Assembly (NCBI GenBank): GCA_002421825.1 | Contig: DISR01000068.1 | Coordinates: forward strand, 1-7,111 | Source of the DNA: Thiobacillus sp. UBA6205 | GTDB lineage: Bacteria > Pseudomonadota > Gammaproteobacteria > Burkholderiales > Thiobacillaceae | Direction: 5' to 3' | Length of the DNA: 7,111 nt | In this document: in pieces, positions 5,967-7,111 of the stretch | Layout of the letters: every line of letters starts with the position of its first letter | Numbering within the stretch: the stretch's first letter is position 1 | Translations under genes and position numbers: made by a program | The notes under the pieces: generated by a model | Told to the model about the DNA's origin: nothing | The model's database searches: none | Seen by the model: only the letters and a program-made list of their open reading frames with translations

Positions 5967-6435
5967 GCCACTCCTTCACCAGGGCTTCGATCTGGCGGCA
6001 GGCTTCGGGGATGGCGGACTGCACCGGCGCGGTGGGCGCATCGCCCCAGCCGAGTTCTTGCGGCTGGATGGCGACCAGGGCGCGTTTTTCCGGCCAGCGC
6101 TCGGTCAACTGGGCGATGGCCATGAGGTCGGTAAGGCCGACTTCGTGCACGCTGGACTTGCGGTTGCCGCGAAGGAAGTTGTCCATGTCCTCGCCCTGGA
6201 ACAGGCGCAGGGTGCCGGGCGGCGACTTGAGCTGGGCGGCGTCGACCACGATGAGCGAATCCGCTTCCTCAATGGCGACCGCGAGCGTGAAAGACAGGGT
6301 GCCGCCGTCGACGAGATCGACGACCCCCTCCTGCGGCAACGACGACTTCGCCAGCGCGTCGAGGACATGGATGCCCACTCCCTCGTCGCTCAGCAAAGTG
6401 TTGCCCACCCCCAATATGATTGTTTTCATTCTCAT
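5953..6435 (-). CDS. hynD: hydrogenase maturation endopeptidase (HupD/HyaD/HybD family)
   Basis: This 160-residue cytoplasmic protease is the usual size for the family. It removes the C-terminal peptide of the large subunit after nickel insertion. The hallmark N-terminus GVGNTLLSDEGVGIHV is present. The nickel-sensing residues expected from HybD (Glu16, Asp62, His93) correspond to Glu18 in DEGVG, Asp65 in IVVDAAQ and His97 in SVHEVGLTDLM. Its substrate here should be HynL, cut after His577. Starts at TTG 6438, ATG 6435 and ATG 6429 are all possible. None has a strong ribosome binding site; I give 6435, and 6429 is nearly as likely. It is the first gene of the minus-strand operon and diverges from hypC. 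Confidence 0.92.
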   Translation of the reverse strand: MRMKTIILGVGNTLLSDEGVGIHVLDALAKSSLPQEGVVDLVDGGTLSFTLAVAIEEADSLIVVDAAQLKSPPGTLRLFQGEDMDNFLRGNRKSSVHEVGLTDLMAIAQLTERWPEKRALVAIQPQELGWGDAPTAPVQSAIPEACRQIEALVKEWHALH

Positions 6436-6490
6436 CAATCTAGCGGCCCGGCCGGAAAATTACAACCAAGCAAAGCACTCGGACATAGGC

Positions 6491-6506
6491 CTGTCATTTT
6501 CTGTCA
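6491..6506. promoter_or_regulatory. CTGTCA direct repeat in the divergent intergenic region
   Basis: CTGTCA occurs at 6491-6496 and again at 6501-6506, a 10-bp step that puts both copies on the same DNA face. It lies between the divergent hynD and hypC starts and just upstream of a possible hypC promoter, which is where an activator site would sit. I do not recognise it as the site of a named regulator. No FNR palindrome and no convincing sigma-54 -24/-12 pair was found in this region. Confidence 0.25.
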
Positions 6507-6519
6507 CGAATATGAAAAG

Positions 6520-6547
6520 TTGATGTATGGGAACCAGGCGCTACACT
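6520..6547 (+). promoter_or_regulatory. possible sigma-70 promoter for hypCA
   Basis: TTGATG at 6520-6525 and TACACT at 6542-6547 are separated by 16 bases. Each box matches four of six consensus positions. It would place the transcript start about 70 bases before the hypC ATG. The match is modest and unverified. The 186-bp divergent region (6436-6621) is AT-rich compared with the genes, consistent with promoters for both directions. Confidence 0.25.
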
Positions 6548-6621
6548 TGTGTAAGCTTGCCCACGACAAGAAACATCAGAGAACACTAATACAACCCGAT
6601 ATCAGGAAACGAAATCCCCCC

Positions 6622-6867
6622 ATGTGCCTAGCCATTCCCATGCAGATCGAAAACGTCGACGGCTTCATGGCCCGCTGCCAGGCCAAGGGCATCTACCGTG
6701 ACGTCAGCCTGTTCATGATGCAGGACGAGCCGCCGCAGGTCGGCGACTATGTCATGGTGCACGTGGGCTATGCCATCCAGAAAGTCACCGAATCCGACGC
6801 GCGCTCGGCCTGGGAGCTGTTCGATCAGATCCTGGCAGAGACCGGCGAAATCGGTTGCGCCAGCTGA
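6622..6867 (+). CDS. hypC: hydrogenase maturation chaperone HypC
   Basis: This 81-residue cytoplasmic HypC/HybG/HupF family chaperone works with HypD in assembling the Fe(CN)2CO unit and hands it to the large-subunit precursor. The invariant start MCLAIP provides the essential Cys2, and VHVGYAIQKV holds the conserved His47. The length is normal. AGGAAA at 6604-6609 is the best ribosome binding site, 12 bases before the ATG, a rather long spacing. The same frame is open far upstream, but that stretch is antisense to hynD and is not part of the gene. It is divergent from the structural operon and followed after 2 bp by hypA. Confidence 0.96.
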   Translation: MCLAIPMQIENVDGFMARCQAKGIYRDVSLFMMQDEPPQVGDYVMVHVGYAIQKVTESDARSAWELFDQILAETGEIGCAS

Positions 6868-6869
6868 AC

Positions 6870-7111
6870 ATGCACGAACTGTCCGTGGCCCAGGCTTTGG
6901 TCGAGCAACTCGATGCCATCGTGCGCGAGCGCCAGGCCGGTGCAGCCACTTCCTTCCGCGTGCGCATCGGCCCGCTCTCGGGCGTGGTGCCCGAACTGCT
7001 GGAAAGCGCATTCAGGCTGGCCGCGGCAGGCAGCACGGCCGAACAGGCGGTAATGGAACGGATGGAAACGCCGGTGCGCGTGCGCTGCCAGACCTGCGGC
7101 GCGGAAACCGA
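6870..7111 (+). CDS. hypA: hydrogenase nickel incorporation protein HypA (partial, 3' end cut)
   Basis: The first 80 residues are present; the family is usually about 113-118 residues, so the last third lies outside the window. HypA is a nickel metallochaperone that works with HypB to insert Ni into the large subunit. The N-terminal MHELSV gives the nickel-binding His2. Cys73 and Cys76 (RCQTCG) form the first half of the structural zinc site, and the second CxxC pair would lie beyond the end. It starts two bases after the hypC stop codon, so the two are almost certainly co-transcribed and probably translationally coupled. Confidence 0.94.
   Translation, partial: MHELSVAQALVEQLDAIVRERQAGAATSFRVRIGPLSGVVPELLESAFRLAAAGSTAEQAVMERMETPVRVRCQTCGAET

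Noticed and set aside
5941..6621. Upstream extension of the hypC frame
   Set aside because: It is antisense to hynD, and hypC must begin with the conserved MCLAIP at 6622.
6436..6621. Sigma-54 promoter or FNR site
   Set aside because: No GG/GC pair at -24/-12 spacing and only a half FNR site (TTGAT near 6520) was found on reading both strands.

Overview
The window carries most of a membrane-linked, quinone-type [NiFe] uptake hydrogenase locus of the Isp type (group 1e in the usual classification, gene order hynS-isp1-isp2-hynL). The GC-rich coding DNA, the codon choice and the gene order resemble sulfur-oxidising or otherwise versatile Beta- and Gammaproteobacteria. A betaproteobacterium is my best guess, but no taxonomic marker is present.

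Layout. On the minus strand, read from right to left, six genes form one apparent operon: a maturation endopeptidase (hynD, 6435-5953), a single-domain HupH-type assembly factor (5966-5553), the Tat-exported small subunit (hynS, 5538-4453), a NarI/DsrM-like cytochrome b (isp1, 4312-3653), an HdrD/DsrK-like iron-sulfur protein (isp2, 3642-2380) and the large subunit (hynL, 2249-471). Diverging from hynD across a 186-bp intergenic region, hypC and the start of hypA (cut by the window end) run on the plus strand. HynS and HynL form the catalytic dimer and leave the cell together on the Tat signal of HynS. Isp1 and Isp2 should pass electrons between the dimer and the quinone pool or a cytoplasmic thiol/disulfide partner. 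HypA and HypC deliver nickel and the Fe(CN)2CO unit. HynD then cuts the 15-residue C-terminal peptide from HynL. The small-subunit cysteine pattern is that of a standard, oxygen-sensitive enzyme.

The unusual DNA is non-coding. Positions 55-503 hold a 156-bp tandem repeat, three units long. Each unit joins a purine-rich palindrome (28-nt arms, 33-nt loop) to a copy of the 3' end of hynL. The copied coding part is little more than the propeptide that HynD removes. A fourth, diverged palindrome lies between isp2 and hynL, so hynL is bracketed by the element. Separately, the 140-bp hynS-isp1 gap contains a strikingly symmetrical hairpin (4341-4403). I see no CRISPR array, tRNA, rRNA, transposase or classical Rho-independent terminator. 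Positions 1-54 show nothing recognisable.
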